Positions 63,208 through 64,000 of a stretch of 64,000 nt of DNA are shown piece by piece. The translations under genes were made by a program, and so were the position numbers. Numbering within the stretch: the stretch's first letter is position 1; each line of letters begins with the position of its first letter. This stretch comes from Halocatena halophila (GTDB taxonomy: Archaea > Halobacteriota > Halobacteria > Halobacteriales > Haloarculaceae). The notes beneath the pieces are model-generated. The model was not told the origin of the DNA. It saw nothing but the letters and a program-made list of their open reading frames with translations, and did not search any database. The stretch covers positions 558,001 through 622,000 of the forward strand of contig CP071306.1 of NCBI GenBank assembly GCA_027563145.1. Reading direction: 5' to 3'.

Positions 63208-64000
63208 TCATCTCCTAACGTCGGGGTCGTACACCTGCGTGAGAACGATCGCGACACCGAGCGCGGCCAGACCAGCGCCGAACGCAAACGGCGTTACGTA
63301 GCCAAACCGAACCAACACCCCGGAGGAAAGTGGACCCAGCGCAGTCCCGAGACCGAAGGTCATCGTCAACAGTGAGAGCTGTGAGCCCGAGTGTCCTTCG
63401 AGCGCGAAATCGCCAGCAAGCGCAAGCGCCGGAGCAAACACCATCGCCCCAGCAATCCCCTGGAAGAATCTAGCACCGACCATCGCGAGTGAGGTCGTGA
63501 TGTATCCCTGAACCAGCGTCGCAGGAACGAGCAACATCATTCCCAGGAGAATGAACGGGCGGCGACCGACGCGATCGCTCGCATATCCTATCGGCGTCTG
63601 TAACAGTACCTGCGCGACGACGAACGCGGCAAACTGGATACCAAACATCGCTGGGGTCTGCTGAAGCCGTCGGTTGACGTGGGGCTCGATCGTCGAGAGC
63701 AAGGCGATCGAGATGGCCATAAACAGAGAAACGATCGCCAACGCGAAGATTGGATCCAGCCGCGTCGGTCCATCCGAAAACACGTCCACGTGGAACTCCT
63801 CGGTGCTCGGAGACGTTTCTGGGCTGTCATCGACGAACACGGTAACCAGCACGAGACTGGCGAAAATAGCCATCCCAGCGACGGCAAACGCCAGGTGAAA
63901 CCCATCAACCGTCAGTCCGCCGAGCCGAAACGTTCGGACGTGGATAATCGATCCAGAGACGATCGGTCCGAGGCCGAATCCGACGAGTCGAAACGTGTTG
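63208..64000 (-). CDS. MFS transporter, partial
   Basis: The minus strand is open from the right edge to a stop at 63208; about 263 residues of the C-terminal part are present and the N-terminus lies outside the window. Membrane helices are clear (AFAVAGMAIFASLVLVTVF, IFALAIVSLFMAISIALL, FGIQFAAFVVAQVLLQTPIGYASDRVGRRPFILLGM), and the DRVGRRP loop is the major-facilitator signature between helices. It is probably a drug or metabolite exporter; the substrate is unknown. Confidence 0.88.
   Translation of the reverse strand, partial: NTFRLVGFGLGPIVSGSIIHVRTFRLGGLTVDGFHLAFAVAGMAIFASLVLVTVFVDDSPETSPSTEEFHVDVFSDGPTRLDPIFALAIVSLFMAISIALLSTIEPHVNRRLQQTPAMFGIQFAAFVVAQVLLQTPIGYASDRVGRRPFILLGMMLLVPATLVQGYITTSLAMVGARFFQGIAGAMVFAPALALAGDFALEGHSGSQLSLLTMTFGLGTALGPLSSGVLVRFGYVTPFAFGAGLAALGVAIVLTQVYDPDVRR

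Noticed and set aside
1-64000. CRISPR arrays, tRNA or rRNA genes
   Set aside because: I read the intergenic regions and saw no regularly spaced repeats and no cloverleaf-like or rRNA sequence.

Overview
The window is chromosomal DNA from a halophilic archaeon (class Halobacteria). The evidence is strongly acidic proteins, archaeal information genes (rpoL, archaeal-type GatA/GatC, aMBF1, CDC48, archaeal triosephosphate isomerase), Tat-exported halolysins, haloarchaea-only small families, and TATA boxes about 27 bases before start codons that suggest leaderless transcripts. G+C content is moderate and GATC/CGATCG is common. I cannot name the genus. I found no rRNA, tRNA, CRISPR array, intact transposon or prophage. 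Two decayed IS200/IS605-type TnpB relics and two other gene relics are present.

Layout. 1-9.5 kb is mixed: a partial enoyl-CoA hydratase, a Gfo/Idh/MocA oxidoreductase, small regulators, the decayed C-terminus of a formate-dehydrogenase-like molybdoenzyme, an RtcB ligase, a large secreted metalloprotease, a DoxX protein and an alpha/beta hydrolase. 9.9-21.7 kb is a carbohydrate-catabolic island: an IclR regulator, an enolase-superfamily 'galactonate dehydratase' relative, a TIM-barrel protein, a SelA/DgaE-like PLP enzyme, a complete CUT1 ABC importer, a glucose-dehydrogenase-type MDR enzyme, a PIG-L deacetylase and RidA. 22.0-30.1 kb looks like a cell-surface glycan locus: two alkaline-phosphatase-superfamily enzymes, a flippase-like protein, a polysaccharide deacetylase, a DUF2304-GT2 fusion and an ArnT/PMT-like membrane glycosyltransferase. 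A halolysin follows.

32-64 kb is mostly housekeeping: gatA-gatC, purL, a DUF4212/SSS symporter pair, hisF, a DUF7127-like gene with cdc48, panB, rpoL, acyl-CoA dehydrogenase, serS, a second halolysin, a CBS-domain protein with an HPF-like tail, tpiA, aMBF1, and an overlapping hisC-adenylate kinase-CDP-alcohol phosphatidyltransferase run. A partial MFS transporter ends the window.

The most interesting system is the 9.9-21.7 kb island. Its enzymes can be ordered into an oxidative, non-phosphorylated route for an (acetylated) amino sugar: ABC uptake, PIG-L deacetylation, oxidation at C1 to an aminosugar acid, PLP-dependent ammonia elimination to a 2-keto-3-deoxy acid, and RidA clearing the imine intermediate. 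The enolase-superfamily member keeps its metal ligands but has Arg and Asn where both catalytic histidines of D-galactonate dehydratase should be. A 7-3-7 palindrome beside the IclR gene recurs as a near half-site before the PIG-L/RidA pair. The pathway is inference; the gene content and substitutions are read directly from the sequence.
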